NCBI RefSeq assembly: GCF_030504985.1
Contig: NZ_JASERU010000004.1
Location: 62,001-126,000 of the forward strand
Origin: Fulvimonas sp. R45
GTDB taxonomy: Bacteria > Pseudomonadota > Gammaproteobacteria > Xanthomonadales > Rhodanobacteraceae
Direction: 5' to 3'
DNA length: 64,000 nt
Shown in pieces: positions 46,576-55,134 of the stretch. The position numbers were made by a program, and so were the translations under genes. The notes under the pieces are model-generated. The model had not been told where the DNA came from. It saw nothing but the letters and a program-made list of their open reading frames with translations, and made no database searches. Within the stretch, counting starts at the first letter, position 1. Every line of letters starts with the position of its first letter.

Positions 46576-47082
46576 TCATCGCCCCCGGCGCATCGCGCGG
46601 GTCTGCAGCGCCACGCGCACCAGGTACACCACGATCGCCACGTTGCCGAGCAGCGCGGCCAGCTTCAGCCAGCCGAAGCGGTGCAGGGTCTCGTAGAGTT
46701 CCAGCGGGATCAGCGAGGCGGTGGCGATCACGGTGAACCATTCCGCCCAATACTTGCCCATCAAGAGGCCCACGCCCTCGATGCCGAACAGCACGGCGTA
46801 GCCCAGCACGACCAGGCCCACCGCCACGAAACGGCTGGGACCGAACGCCTGCAGCGCGGCGACCAGCTTCCAGCGCAGGCCGCTGCTGCCGGTCAGCGGC
46901 AGGTGTTCCAGCCAGTGCACCAGGCGCTCGAAGTTTTGCTGGTGCTCCAGGTGGAAGGCCGCGATCGCCACCAGCAGCAGGCACAGCGTCTTGGCGATCT
47001 CGTAGATCGCGATGACGCGCAGGCCGGCGCGGTGCGGGTGCACGGCGGCGGGCACGGCGGCGGTGTCGTGGGTCGGAGGCAT
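46576..47082 (-). CDS. DUF2127-family membrane protein
   Basis: A 168-residue protein with four predicted helices. It starts near HRAGLRVIAIYEIAKTLCLLLVAIAAFHL, which fits DUF2127, and continues with GPSRFVAVGLVVLGYAVLFGIEGVGLLMGKYWAEWFTVIATASLIPLELYETLHRFGWLKLAALLGNVAIVVYLVRV, the most conserved part of that family (WAEW and YE). The ATG at 47082 is preferred over a TTG at 47103. Function unknown. It is separated from ybdD-cstA by a strong terminator, so it has its own promoter. Confidence 0.87.
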   Translation of the reverse strand: MPPTHDTAAVPAAVHPHRAGLRVIAIYEIAKTLCLLLVAIAAFHLEHQQNFERLVHWLEHLPLTGSSGLRWKLVAALQAFGPSRFVAVGLVVLGYAVLFGIEGVGLLMGKYWAEWFTVIATASLIPLELYETLHRFGWLKLAALLGNVAIVVYLVRVALQTRAMRRGR

Positions 47083-47166
47083 GCGGGATTCGCGGGCGGA
47101 CAAGCGGCTATTGTCGTCGTACCGACGGGGATGACCAGTGCCGGAAGAATGGAGGCGCCGCGGACG

Positions 47167-47199
47167 AAAAAAAGGCCGCGCCGAGTGAACCGGCGCGGC
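47167..47199 (-). terminator. Intrinsic terminator for ybdD-cstA
   Basis: On the minus strand GCCGCGCCG pairs with CGGCGCGGC (47191-47199 and 47175-47183) around GTTCACT, followed by seven T residues (47167-47173 on the plus strand are A). It lies 34 bp after the ybdD stop codon. Confidence 0.93.
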
Positions 47200-47215
47200 A
47201 TCGAGGGGAAGAGCC

Positions 47216-47233
47216 AGAGCCTGTTCAGGCTCT
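47216..47233. repeat. Palindrome AGAGCCTGTTCAGGCTCT at the ybdD stop codon
   Basis: Perfect 8-bp arms around TT, beginning inside the ybdD TGA stop. GAGCCTGTT...CAGGCTC reproduces the two outer ends of the 38691-38957 element with the interior missing, and it too abuts a TGA stop. It may be a relic or footprint of that element, or an extra hairpin of the terminator region. Confidence 0.5.
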
Positions 47234-47433
47234 CAGCAGCAGCGCCCGCCGGTGCCCTTGTAGCGGGCTTCCTGGCGTTCGCGGAAGAACTCGGCGTAGC
47301 TGGGCACCGGGCGCTCGGGGTGGTGTTCGCGCAGATGCTTCACGTAGACCTCGTAGTCGGGTACGCCGCAGCACAGGCGGGCGGTCTGCACCGCCCACCT
47401 GCGCACGGAACGGAACGCGGTCGCGGCATCCAT
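47233..47433 (-). CDS. ybdD: YbdD/YjiX-family small protein (DUF466)
   Basis: A 66-residue protein matching the small partner of CstA-type carriers: RRWAVQTARLCCGVPDYEVYVKHLREHHPERPVPSYAEFFRERQEARYKGTGGRCC. The conserved GVPDYExYVxHxRxxHP and FFRERQEARY motifs are complete. It lies 10 bp downstream of cstA. In E. coli the paralogue YjiX is linked to the pyruvate transporter BtsT. C-terminal Cys residues (RCC) are conserved and may bind metal. Confidence 0.95.
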   Translation of the reverse strand: MDAATAFRSVRRWAVQTARLCCGVPDYEVYVKHLREHHPERPVPSYAEFFRERQEARYKGTGGRCC

Positions 47434-47443
47434 CGCGGCGCCC

Positions 47444-49534
47444 TCAGTGGCCCGCGCCCGCGCCGCCGGGCACGCTGTCCAGGGCCACGTAGGGCTCCTC
47501 GTGCGCGGTGGGGTGGTTGGTGCGCCAGGCCCTGGCGATCGCGTTCAGCGTGAAGGCCAGCATCACCACGATCAGCAGCATGAAGATACCGGTGAGCGCG
47601 GCGTCCACGTGGTTGTTGGTGACGATCTGCTGCATCGCGGCCGGGGTCCTGGCCGGCGCCAGCAGCTGGCCGTTCTGCAGCGCGGTGGCGTACTTGTCCG
47701 CCGCCGCGGTGAAGCTGATCGGGCCGCTGAGCTTCTCCCAGCCCGCGGTGAGCGTGCACACGATCAGCCAGATCGCGGGAATGCCCGGCACCCACACGAA
47801 GCGCTCGCGCTTGAGCTTCACCACCACCACCGTGGCCAGCATCAGCGCGATCGCCGCCAGCATCTGGTTGGCGATGCCGAACAGCGGCCACAGCGTGTTG
47901 ATGCCGCCCAGCGGGTCGACCGCGCCCTGGTACAGGAAGTAGCCCCACAGCGCGACACAGATCGCGGTGGCGAGCAGGTTGCCGGCCAGCGAGCTGGTCT
48001 CCTTCAGCGGCTTGTGCACCAGCCCGGCGATCTCCTGGATCATGAAGCGGCCCACGCGCGTGCCGGCGTCCACCGTGGTGAGGATGAACAGCGCCTCGAA
48101 CAGGATCGCGTAGTGGTACCAGAACGCCATCATGCCCTCGCCGGGGATGATGTTGTGCAGCAGCCGGGCCATGCCCACCGCCAGCGTGGGCGCGCCGCCG
48201 GCGCGGCTGAGGATGCTCTGCTCGCCCACGTCCTTCGCGGTCTGCAGCAACTGGTCCGGCGTCACCACGAAGCCCCACTGGCTGATCGTGGCGGCGGCAT
48301 GCTCCACCGTGGTGCCGATGATCGCGCCGGGCGAGTTCATCGCGAAGTACACGCCCGGGTGCAGCGAGGCGGCGGCCACCAGGGCCATGATCGCCACGAA
48401 GGCCTCCATCAGCATGCCGCCGTAGCCGACCATGCGCGCCTGGCCCTCGTTCGCCAGCAGCTTGGGCGTGGTGCCCGAGGCGATAATCGAGTGCCAGCCC
48501 GACACCGCGCCGCAGGCGATGGTGATGAACAGGAACGGGAACAGGTTGCCGGCGAACACGGGGCCGGTGCCGTCGATGAAGCGGCTCACCGCCGGCAGCT
48601 GCAGCGTGGGCGCGGCCAGGAAGATCGCCAGCGCGAGCAGGACGATCGTGCCGATCTTGAGGAAGGTGGACAGGTAGTCGCGCGGCGCCAGCAGCAGCCA
48701 CACCGGCAGCACCGAGGCGCAGAAGCCGTAGCCGATCAGCCACCAGGCCAGCGCCTTGGCGCCGAGGTCGAACACCGGCGCCAGCGTGGCCGAGTCGGCC
48801 ACGAACTTGCCGGCCCAGATCGACAGCAGCAACAGCACCAGGCCGATGATCGACACTTCCAGGATGCGCCCCGGGCGCACCCAGCGCAGGTAGGCGCCCA
48901 TCAGCAGCGCGATCGGGATGGTCATGGCCACGGTGAAGGTGCCCCACGGGCTGTGCGTGAGCGCCTTCACCACCACCAGCGCCAGCACCGCCAGCACGAT
49001 CATCATCAGCACCAGCACGCCGATCATCGCCACGATGCCCGGCGCCGGCCCCAGTTCCTCGCGCAGCATGTGGCCGAGCGAGCGGCCATCGCGGCGCAGC
49101 GACAGGCCGAGGATCATGAAGTCCTGCACCGCGCCGGCGAACACCACGCCGAACAGGATCCACAGCGTGCCGGGCAGGTAGCCCATCTGCGCCGCCAGCA
49201 CCGGGCCGACCAGCGGGCCGGCGCCGGCGATCGCGGCGAAGTGGTGGCCGAACACCACCCACTTGTCGGTGGGCACGTAGTCCAGGCCGTCGTTGCGCAG
49301 CACCGAGGGCGGCGCCCGGGTGGGGTCCATGCGCAGCACGGCGTGCTCGACGAACTTGCCGTAGAAGCGGTAGCCGATCACGAACACCGCGATCGCCGCG
49401 GCGACCAGCCAGATCGCATTGATCGGCTCGCCGCGCCGCAGGGCCACCACGCCGAGGCACCAGGCGCCCACGATGGCGATGGCGACCCAGAGGATCTTCG
49501 CCGCCGGGCCGGGTTTGACAGTTGCGCTGTGCAT
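47444..49534 (-). CDS. cstA: Carbon starvation protein CstA (pyruvate/peptide transporter)
   Basis: A large inner-membrane transporter of 696 residues, induced by carbon limitation in E. coli and shown there to import pyruvate or peptides. Family motifs: GYRFYGKFVEHAVLRMDPTR, DYVPTDKWVVFGHHFAAIAGAGPLVGPVLAAQMGYLPGTLWILFGVVFAGAVQDFM, FPFLFITIACGAVSGWHSIIASGTTPK and NTLWPLFGIANQMLAAIALMLATVV. About 16-18 helices. The ATG at 49534 follows GGGGAG. ybdD follows after 10 bp, the standard pair. No CRP-type site was recognised upstream. Confidence 0.96.
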   Translation of the reverse strand: MHSATVKPGPAAKILWVAIAIVGAWCLGVVALRRGEPINAIWLVAAAIAVFVIGYRFYGKFVEHAVLRMDPTRAPPSVLRNDGLDYVPTDKWVVFGHHFAAIAGAGPLVGPVLAAQMGYLPGTLWILFGVVFAGAVQDFMILGLSLRRDGRSLGHMLREELGPAPGIVAMIGVLVLMMIVLAVLALVVVKALTHSPWGTFTVAMTIPIALLMGAYLRWVRPGRILEVSIIGLVLLLLSIWAGKFVADSATLAPVFDLGAKALAWWLIGYGFCASVLPVWLLLAPRDYLSTFLKIGTIVLLALAIFLAAPTLQLPAVSRFIDGTGPVFAGNLFPFLFITIACGAVSGWHSIIASGTTPKLLANEGQARMVGYGGMLMEAFVAIMALVAAASLHPGVYFAMNSPGAIIGTTVEHAAATISQWGFVVTPDQLLQTAKDVGEQSILSRAGGAPTLAVGMARLLHNIIPGEGMMAFWYHYAILFEALFILTTVDAGTRVGRFMIQEIAGLVHKPLKETSSLAGNLLATAICVALWGYFLYQGAVDPLGGINTLWPLFGIANQMLAAIALMLATVVVVKLKRERFVWVPGIPAIWLIVCTLTAGWEKLSGPISFTAAADKYATALQNGQLLAPARTPAAMQQIVTNNHVDAALTGIFMLLIVVMLAFTLNAIARAWRTNHPTAHEEPYVALDSVPGGAGAGH

Positions 49535-49721
49535 AGGGAACTCCCCTGGAAGTCCCGGCAAGGGTCTCGCCGGGCGTGGTGGGGGTCAATGCCGGGGGGC
49601 TTAGCCATTGGTCGAATGCCGGTGCGCCCGGCGCCCGGCGGCGCGTTCATGCAACGGCACGCCAGTGTCGCGCGGGCTCGGCTAAAGTCGGCGGGGCCAT
49701 GGCCGGAGAGGCGAGATTGCG

Positions 49722-50261
49722 ATGATCCGCGAGATCCTGAAGATGGGCGACCCGCGCCTGCTGCGCGTGGCGCCGCCGGTGCCCGACGCGATGATCGGCG
49801 GCGCGGAGCTGGACGCGCTGATCGCCGACATGTTCGACACCATGCACGACGCCGGCGGCGTGGGCCTGGCCGCGCCGCAGATCGGCGTGGACCTGCAACT
49901 GGTGATCTTCGGCTTCGACCGTTCCGACCGCTATCCCGACGCCCCCGCGGTGCCGCGCACCATCCTGCTCAATCCCGTCATCACCCCGCTGTCGCAGGAC
50001 ATGGAGGAGGGCTGGGAAGGCTGCCTCTCCGTGCCCGGGCTGCGCGGCGCGGTCAGCCGTTACAGCCTGATCCGCTACCAGGGCGTCGACCCCGGAGGCG
50101 CGCCGATCGATCGCCGTGCCGAGGGCTTCCATGCCCGCGTGGTGCAGCACGAATGCGACCACCTGATCGGCCGGCTGTATCCCTCGCGCATCACCGACTT
50201 CGCCAAGTTCGGCTTCACCGAGGTGCTGTTCCCCGGCATGGATCCCGCCGCCGACGAGTGA
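49722..50261 (+). CDS. def: Peptide deformylase
   Basis: Removes the N-formyl group from new proteins. The 179-residue metalloenzyme has all three motifs: [19 protein letters not shown] with metal ligand C101, and QHECDHLIG with H143, catalytic E144 and H147. [16 protein letters not shown] is a short insert typical of the longer proteobacterial paralogues that stand alone. It is not next to fmt, unlike the main def-fmt operon, so it may be a second deformylase. A TAAAGT -10-like box lies about 37 bp upstream. Confidence 0.95.
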   Translation: MIREILKMGDPRLLRVAPPVPDAMIGGAELDALIADMFDTMHDAGGVGLAAPQIGVDLQLVIFGFDRSDRYPDAPAVPRTILLNPVITPLSQDMEEGWEGCLSVPGLRGAVSRYSLIRYQGVDPGGAPIDRRAEGFHARVVQHECDHLIGRLYPSRITDFAKFGFTEVLFPGMDPAADE

Positions 50262-50290
50262 GCCGGTTCGGCTGGCGTGCCACCTGGCCG

Positions 50291-51310
50291 TCAGCCCCGG
50301 TTCGCGCGCGGCGCCTGCGCGAACCGGGCCTTGTACGCGCTCGGGCTGGTGCCGAGCTTGCGGCGGAAGTGGTGGCGCAGCGTGATCGCGCTGCCGAAGC
50401 CGCATTCGCCGGCGATGGCGTCGATCGACAGCGACGAACCTTCCAGCAGTTCGCGTGCGCGGTCCACGCGCGCCGAAATCAGCCAGCTGGCCGGGCTCAT
50501 GCCGGTGGCTTCCTTGAAGTGGCGCATGAAACTGCGCTCGCTCATCGCCGCCATCGCCGCCAGTTCGGCGATCGGCTGGGGGCGGGCCAGCCGGCGGTGC
50601 ATGGTGTCGATCACCTTCGACAGCGCGTTCGTTTCGCGCCTGGGCATCGGCCGCTCGACGAACTGCGCCTGGCCGCCGTCGCGGTGCGGCGGGATCACCA
50701 GCCGCCGCGCGACCTGATTGGCGATGTCGGGGCCGTGGTCGCGGCGTACCAGGTGCAGGCACAGGTCCAGGCCCGCGGCGCTGCCCGCGGAGGTGAGCAG
50801 CTGGCCTTCGTCCACGTACAGCACCGCCGGGTCGACCGCGATGCGCGGGTACCTGCGCTGCAATGCGTCGGCATAGCGCCAGTGGGTGGTCGCGCGCCTG
50901 CCGTCGAGCAGGCCGGTGGCGGCCAGCACGAAGGCGCCCGAGCAGATCGACAGCAGTCGCGCTCCGCGCGCGTGCGCCTCGCGCAGGGCATCCAGCACGC
51001 GCGCGGGCACCGGCACGTCGATGCCCGTCCAGCCGGGGATGATGACGGTGCCGGCCCCGGCCAGCCGCTCCAACCCGGCGTCCGCCATCACCCGCATGCC
51101 GTACTGCCCGCGCAGCGAGCCGCGCCTGGCGGCGCAGGTTTCGAAACGGTACCAGCCCGGTTGCAGCTCCGGCCGCGGCAGTCCGAACACCTCGGCCGCG
51201 CAGGCGAACTCGAACCCGCACAGGCCGTCGTAGACCAGCGCGGCGACCCGTGGATTGCGCATCGCCCCGGGGCGGCGCGAAGTTGGCGCAATTTGATCGA
51301 CAGGTGTCAT
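50291..51310 (-). CDS. ftrA: GlxA/FtrA-type AraC-family transcriptional regulator
   Basis: A 339-residue regulator. Residues about 20-190 form a DJ-1/PfpI-like domain (VAALVYDGLCGFEFACAAEVFGLPRPEL, and SICSGAFVLAATGLLDGRRATTHW with the nucleophile-elbow cysteine position). Residues about 235-335 form an AraC-type double HTH (MAAMSERSFMRHFKEATGMSPASWLISARVDRARELLE and AIAGECGFGSAITLRHHFRRKLGTSPSAYKARF). This matches FtrA. It faces a rhodanese gene across only 65 bp, the expected ftrA target arrangement. ATG 51310; a second possible ATG lies at 51262. Confidence 0.92.
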   Translation of the reverse strand: MTPVDQIAPTSRRPGAMRNPRVAALVYDGLCGFEFACAAEVFGLPRPELQPGWYRFETCAARRGSLRGQYGMRVMADAGLERLAGAGTVIIPGWTGIDVPVPARVLDALREAHARGARLLSICSGAFVLAATGLLDGRRATTHWRYADALQRRYPRIAVDPAVLYVDEGQLLTSAGSAAGLDLCLHLVRRDHGPDIANQVARRLVIPPHRDGGQAQFVERPMPRRETNALSKVIDTMHRRLARPQPIAELAAMAAMSERSFMRHFKEATGMSPASWLISARVDRARELLEGSSLSIDAIAGECGFGSAITLRHHFRRKLGTSPSAYKARFAQAPRANRG

Positions 51311-51375
51311 TCTTGCCAATTGTGCGCGCACCGGCGGATTCGAACAATGAGGCCTCGCCCACACCCGGAGCCGCC

Positions 51376-51783
51376 ATGTCGAACGCCGTCACCCGCATCC
51401 CCGCCGCGCCGTCCGCCCAGGCGCTGCAGCATTTCGAGGCCGGATTCGCCTTCGAGACCGACTGCTGGGATACCCACGATGCCCTGCAGCAGGGGGATCC
51501 CGGCTTCGTGCTCGTCGATGCGCGCAGTCCGGCGCACTATGCGCGCGGCCACGTCCCCGGCGCGGTGAACCTGCCGCACGGCAAGATCGTCGAATCGCGC
51601 CTGGCGGACTATCCCGCGGGAACCTTGTTCGTGGTGTATTGCGCCGGTCCACATTGCAACGGCGCGGCGCGCGCCGCGGTGCGGCTGGCCCGGCTGGGAC
51701 GGCCGGTGAAGCTGATGGCCGGCGGCATCACCGGTTGGCTCGACGAAGGCTTCGAGCTGGCGGTGGATGCCGGCCATGGCTGA
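51376..51783 (+). CDS. Rhodanese-like domain protein
   Basis: A 135-residue single-domain rhodanese, probably a sulfurtransferase. It has the family FVLVDARSPAHYARGHVPGAVNLPHGKI, then the active loop with C89 (VVYCAGPHCNGAARAAVRLARLG) and the closing VKLMAGGITGWLDEGFEL. C94 nearby could form a disulfide with C89. It is divergent from ftrA, which probably controls it; a GNAT acetyltransferase gene follows after 6 bp. Confidence 0.93.
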   Translation: MSNAVTRIPAAPSAQALQHFEAGFAFETDCWDTHDALQQGDPGFVLVDARSPAHYARGHVPGAVNLPHGKIVESRLADYPAGTLFVVYCAGPHCNGAARAAVRLARLGRPVKLMAGGITGWLDEGFELAVDAGHG

Positions 51784-51789
51784 GTCGCC

Positions 51790-52269
51790 GTGAGCGCGGC
51801 CTGCATTGTGCGGCGGGCGCGGCCCGACGACCTGGCCGCGCTGGTGGCGATGTGCGGTGAGCACGCGGCGTACGAAAGGGCGTCGTATGCGCCCGCAGGC
51901 AAGGCCGAGGCCTTGTCGCGGGCGCTGTTCTCGACCCCGCCGCGGCTGCATGCCTGGGTGGCGGAAGTGCTGGGGGAGCCGGTTGGCTACGCTACCGCCA
52001 CGCTGGAGTTCTCCACCTGGCAGGCCGGCGAATTCCTGCACATGGATTGCCTGTACGTGCGCGCCGGGCGACGTGACGGCGGAACGGGCGCCGCCCTGCT
52101 GCACGCCGTCGTCGATTTCGCCCGCAGGGCCGGCTGTGCGGAGATCCAGTGGCAGACACCGGCATGGAACGCGGACGCCGCGCGCTTCTACCGCCGGTCC
52201 GGCGCGGTGGAAAAGGCCAAGCGGCGTTTCCTGCTGTCCATGGCCCAGGCGGGTGGGACAGGAGGCTAG
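51790..52269 (+). CDS. GNAT-family N-acetyltransferase
   Basis: A 159-residue acetyl-CoA-dependent acetyltransferase. It starts IVRRARPDDLAALVAMCGEHAAYE and contains VGYATATLEFSTWQAGEFLHMDCLYVRAGRRDGGTGAALLHAVVDFARRAGC (motif A, acetyl-CoA binding R-x-x-G-x-G/A) and WNADAARFYRRSGA (motif B). The start is GTG at 51790, 6 bp after the rhodanese stop. The partner order ftrA / rhodanese / GNAT recurs in other proteobacteria from memory. Substrate unknown. Confidence 0.9.
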   Translation: MSAACIVRRARPDDLAALVAMCGEHAAYERASYAPAGKAEALSRALFSTPPRLHAWVAEVLGEPVGYATATLEFSTWQAGEFLHMDCLYVRAGRRDGGTGAALLHAVVDFARRAGCAEIQWQTPAWNADAARFYRRSGAVEKAKRRFLLSMAQAGGTGG

Positions 52270-52344
52270 CGGCGGGCCGGTCGCGGCCTGGACGCGCGGC
52301 GACCTGGCACGATCGCCACCGGCGCACGCCGCCGCCGGCATGCG

Positions 52345-52812
52345 CTACGGGCGTCGCACGGCATCCTGGTAGGCGGCGAGCAGGGCCGGGTCGTCGAACG
52401 AGCCGTGGTGGTGCACCTGCCGCCAGACGCCGTCGATGCGGCGGAACAGGCGGCTGGTGCGGATCGCCGGCTCCAGCCGCAGGCCATCGCGTTCCAGCGT
52501 GCCGCGCTCGCGGCCCACCGCGTGGAACACGTCGCCGGCCACGTGCAACGTGTAGTCGTGGAACGCCACGCGCACCCGCGACCGGCCTTCGAAGATGCGC
52601 CGGTAAACCGCGCGGATCGCCGGCCAGCCGCGTGCGATGCCGCCCAGCGGGTTGCTCATCGACACGCCGTCGCCGTCGTGCCAGTTGCGCGCCATGGCCT
52701 CGAGGTCGCGGTTGTTGAAGGCGCAGTAGAAGGCGCTCAGCGCGGCCAGCGGCGAATCGGGCTCGAGGCCGGTTTCGGTGCCGTCGATGGCGTTGGGAGG
52801 TGGCATGGACAT
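52345..52812 (-). CDS. NTF2-like (SnoaL/YybH-type) protein
   Basis: A 155-residue cone-shaped NTF2-fold protein, with PLAALSAFYCAFNNRDLEAMARNWHDGDGVSMSNPLGGIARGWPAIRAVYRRIFEG followed by strands VRVAFHDYTLHVAGDVFHAVGRERGTLERDG and SRLFRRIDGVWRQVHHHGSFDDPALLAAYQ. This matches the 'nuclear transport factor 2 family' proteins related to ketosteroid isomerase. No catalytic function can be assigned. It is divergent from a LysR-family regulator (82 bp), the usual layout of a regulator and its target. Confidence 0.87.
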   Translation of the reverse strand: MSMPPPNAIDGTETGLEPDSPLAALSAFYCAFNNRDLEAMARNWHDGDGVSMSNPLGGIARGWPAIRAVYRRIFEGRSRVRVAFHDYTLHVAGDVFHAVGRERGTLERDGLRLEPAIRTSRLFRRIDGVWRQVHHHGSFDDPALLAAYQDAVRRP

Positions 52813-52894
52813 GGATGTCTCCGGCTTGGGTGGGGGAATGGCGTGACGCCATTCTTCGCCCGGAGGCGTCCTGGGAGAATAGGCGTTAGCATGG

Positions 52895-53821
52895 ATGCAC
52901 CATCACGATATGCGGGAGAATGCCGTGGCCAGCCTGGACGACTACCGCGTCTTCGTCGCGATCGTGGAGCAGGGCAACCTCACCGCGGCGGCGCGCCACC
53001 TGCACCGCTCGCTGCAGGCGGTGAGCCGTTCGCTGCAGGCGCTGGAACAGGGGCTCGGCGTGGAGCTGATCCAGCGCACCACGCGCCGCGCGCAGCCCAC
53101 CGCGGCGGGGCTGGCCTTCCACGCGCGGATCAAGTCGGCGCTGGCGGACATCGACCTGGCCCGCTCCGAACTCGCCGAGCACGGCGCGCGCATCGACGGC
53201 ACGCTGCGCATCGGCGGCTCCACCCAGTTCAGCGCGCCGTACCTGGTGCCGCTGGTGGCGGCCTTCATGGAGCGCTATCCCGACGTGGCCGTGGAGCTGG
53301 TGGTGGCGGACCACCACGCCGACCTGCAGCGCGAGAAGCTGGACGCCGCGGTGCGCCTGGGCGAGCTGGCGCCCAGCCGGCTGCACGCGCGCCAGCTGGG
53401 CATGCTGCGCGTGCTCACCGTCGGCGCGCCCGGCTACTTCGCGCGGCACGGCCGCCCGCGCGTGCCGGCCGACCTGCGCCGGCATGCCTGCATTGTGCGC
53501 CGGCCGGCCCAGGATGCGCAGCGCTGGCATTACCGCCGCGGCAACCGGCGGCAGACGGTGGACGTGCGCGGCCGCTTCAGCGCGGACAACGCCGCCACCT
53601 GCAATGCCGCGGCGGCGGCCGGCCTGGGCATCGCCACCGCCGCGTCGTGGCAGGTGCGCGCGCTGCTCGACCAGGGGCGGCTGGAAACCGTGCTGGACGA
53701 CTGGCAACTGCCCGGCCTGCCGGTGCATGTCGTGTGGCCGGCGGGCAGGCGGCCGCCCGCGCGCACGCGCGCCTTCATCGACTTCGCGGCGGCGCGCTGG
53801 CCGGTGGAGCCGCCGGGTTGA
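52895..53821 (+). CDS. LysR-family transcriptional regulator
   Basis: A 308-residue regulator. Its winged HTH (about 12-72) contains SLDDYRVFVAIVEQGNLTAAARHLHRSLQAVSRSLQALEQGLGVELIQRTTRRAQPTAAG. The effector domain (about 95-300) starts LRIGGSTQFSAPYLVPLVAAFMERYPDVAVELVVAD. The start is either ATG 52895 (with a His-rich MHHHD) or ATG 52910. It diverges from the NTF2-like gene, which is the likely target. The LysR type often activates that neighbour and represses itself. Effector unknown. Confidence 0.93.
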   Translation: MHHHDMRENAVASLDDYRVFVAIVEQGNLTAAARHLHRSLQAVSRSLQALEQGLGVELIQRTTRRAQPTAAGLAFHARIKSALADIDLARSELAEHGARIDGTLRIGGSTQFSAPYLVPLVAAFMERYPDVAVELVVADHHADLQREKLDAAVRLGELAPSRLHARQLGMLRVLTVGAPGYFARHGRPRVPADLRRHACIVRRPAQDAQRWHYRRGNRRQTVDVRGRFSADNAATCNAAAAAGLGIATAASWQVRALLDQGRLETVLDDWQLPGLPVHVVWPAGRRPPARTRAFIDFAAARWPVEPPG

Positions 53822-53909
53822 GGAGGCGCCATTCCACGGCAGGCGGCAATCCCTTGCCTGCCATGCGCCGTGCCGCCACCATCGCGGTCCGACACGACGG
53901 GCGGTGCAC

Positions 53910-55079
53910 ATGCGCGGGACGGATATTTCCGTGGCGACGGGCGATGCGGGTTCGCGCAACCCCGGCATCGACCTGCTGCGCGGCCTGGCCATCGTGCTGG
54001 TGGTGTTCAACCACCTCGGCCTGCGCATCCCGCTGGCGAAGACCGCGCTGGCCGCGGTGCTGCCGGGATGGCTGCTGAACCGGCTGAACTGGAACGGCTA
54101 CGAGGCCGTGTACGTGTTCTTCGTGGTCTCCGGCTTCCTGATCGCGGGCAACGCGCTGCGCCGCTGGGGCAGCCTGGCGGCGATCGATGCGCGGGTGTTC
54201 TACGCGCGGCGCTTCGCGCGCATCGTGCCGTGCCTGCTGGCCTTGCTCGCGGTGCTGAGCGTGCTGCACCTGCTCGGCGTGGCGGACTACGTGATCCACC
54301 GACCCGGCCAGTCGTTGCCGCGCGCGCTGGTGGCGGCGCTGGGCCTGCACCTGAACTGGTACGAGGGGCGCACCGGCTACCTGCCGGGCAACTGGGACGT
54401 GCTGTGGTCGCTGTCGATCGAGGAGGCGTTCTACCTGGGCTTCCCGCTGGCCTGCCTGCTGCTGCGCCGTCGTGCGCTGCTGGTGCCGCCGCTGCTCGTG
54501 CTGGCGCTGTCGCTGCCGTGGGCGCGGGCGGCGCTGCACGGCAACGAGATCTGGCTGGAGAAGGCCTACCTCCCCGGCATGGCGGCGATCGCCACCGGCG
54601 TGTTCGGCGCACTGCTGGCCGCTGCCTGGCGGCCGCCGCGGCGCACCGCCGTGCTGCTGGGCTGGCTCGGCACGACGGGGCTGGGCGCGGTGCTGTTGGA
54701 CGGCGGCGCGCTGTGGCACTGGCTGCGCGACGGCTACATGCTGGTGCTCACGGGGTCGGCGCTGTGCCTGCTGCTGTCCTGCCACTGGCGGCGCCCCGGC
54801 GGGCTGCTGCGCGGCTGGGGCTGGCTGCGCTCGTGGGGGCGGCTCAGCTACGAGATCTATCTCAGCCACATGTTCGTGGTGTTCGCGGTGGTGCGTGCGT
54901 ATCGTGCCTGGGGCGGGGACCCGGCGCGTGGCTGGTTGTGGTACCTGCCGGCGCTGGCGCTGTGCTGGCTGCTGGGTGCCACGGTCGAGCGCGGCCTGTC
55001 CGCGCCGTGCGAACGCTGGCTGCGCGCGCGCTGGGTGCGGCCCGCCGCGAACGTCAACGCGGCCTGCCCGGCGCCCTGA
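53910..55079 (+). CDS. Acyltransferase 3 family (OafA/NodX-like) membrane protein
   Basis: A 389-residue integral membrane O-acyltransferase with about ten helices. Family signature at the N-terminus: NPGIDLLRGLAIVLVVFNHLGLRIP (conserved Asp/Arg and His), then FFVVSGFLIAGNALRRW, YARRFARIVPCLLALLAV, WSLSIEEAFYLGFPLACLLL and, late, GRLSYEIYLSHMFVVFAVV. Members acetylate or acylate surface sugars or peptidoglycan. The ATG at 53910 is the first in frame with homology. The next gene is 55 bp downstream on the same strand. The acceptor is unknown. Confidence 0.92.
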   Translation: MRGTDISVATGDAGSRNPGIDLLRGLAIVLVVFNHLGLRIPLAKTALAAVLPGWLLNRLNWNGYEAVYVFFVVSGFLIAGNALRRWGSLAAIDARVFYARRFARIVPCLLALLAVLSVLHLLGVADYVIHRPGQSLPRALVAALGLHLNWYEGRTGYLPGNWDVLWSLSIEEAFYLGFPLACLLLRRRALLVPPLLVLALSLPWARAALHGNEIWLEKAYLPGMAAIATGVFGALLAAAWRPPRRTAVLLGWLGTTGLGAVLLDGGALWHWLRDGYMLVLTGSALCLLLSCHWRRPGGLLRGWGWLRSWGRLSYEIYLSHMFVVFAVVRAYRAWGGDPARGWLWYLPALALCWLLGATVERGLSAPCERWLRARWVRPAANVNAACPAP

Positions 55080-55134
55080 CCGTCCCTGCACGCCGCCTTG
55101 CGCACGCTGCCGGCGGGTTCCCCGGGAGCGCACC

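Noticed and set aside
47447-51568. A 1,373-residue plus-strand frame across cstA, def and ftrA
   Set aside because: Arg/His/Gln-rich antisense and out-of-frame translation of well-supported genes. No homology pattern.
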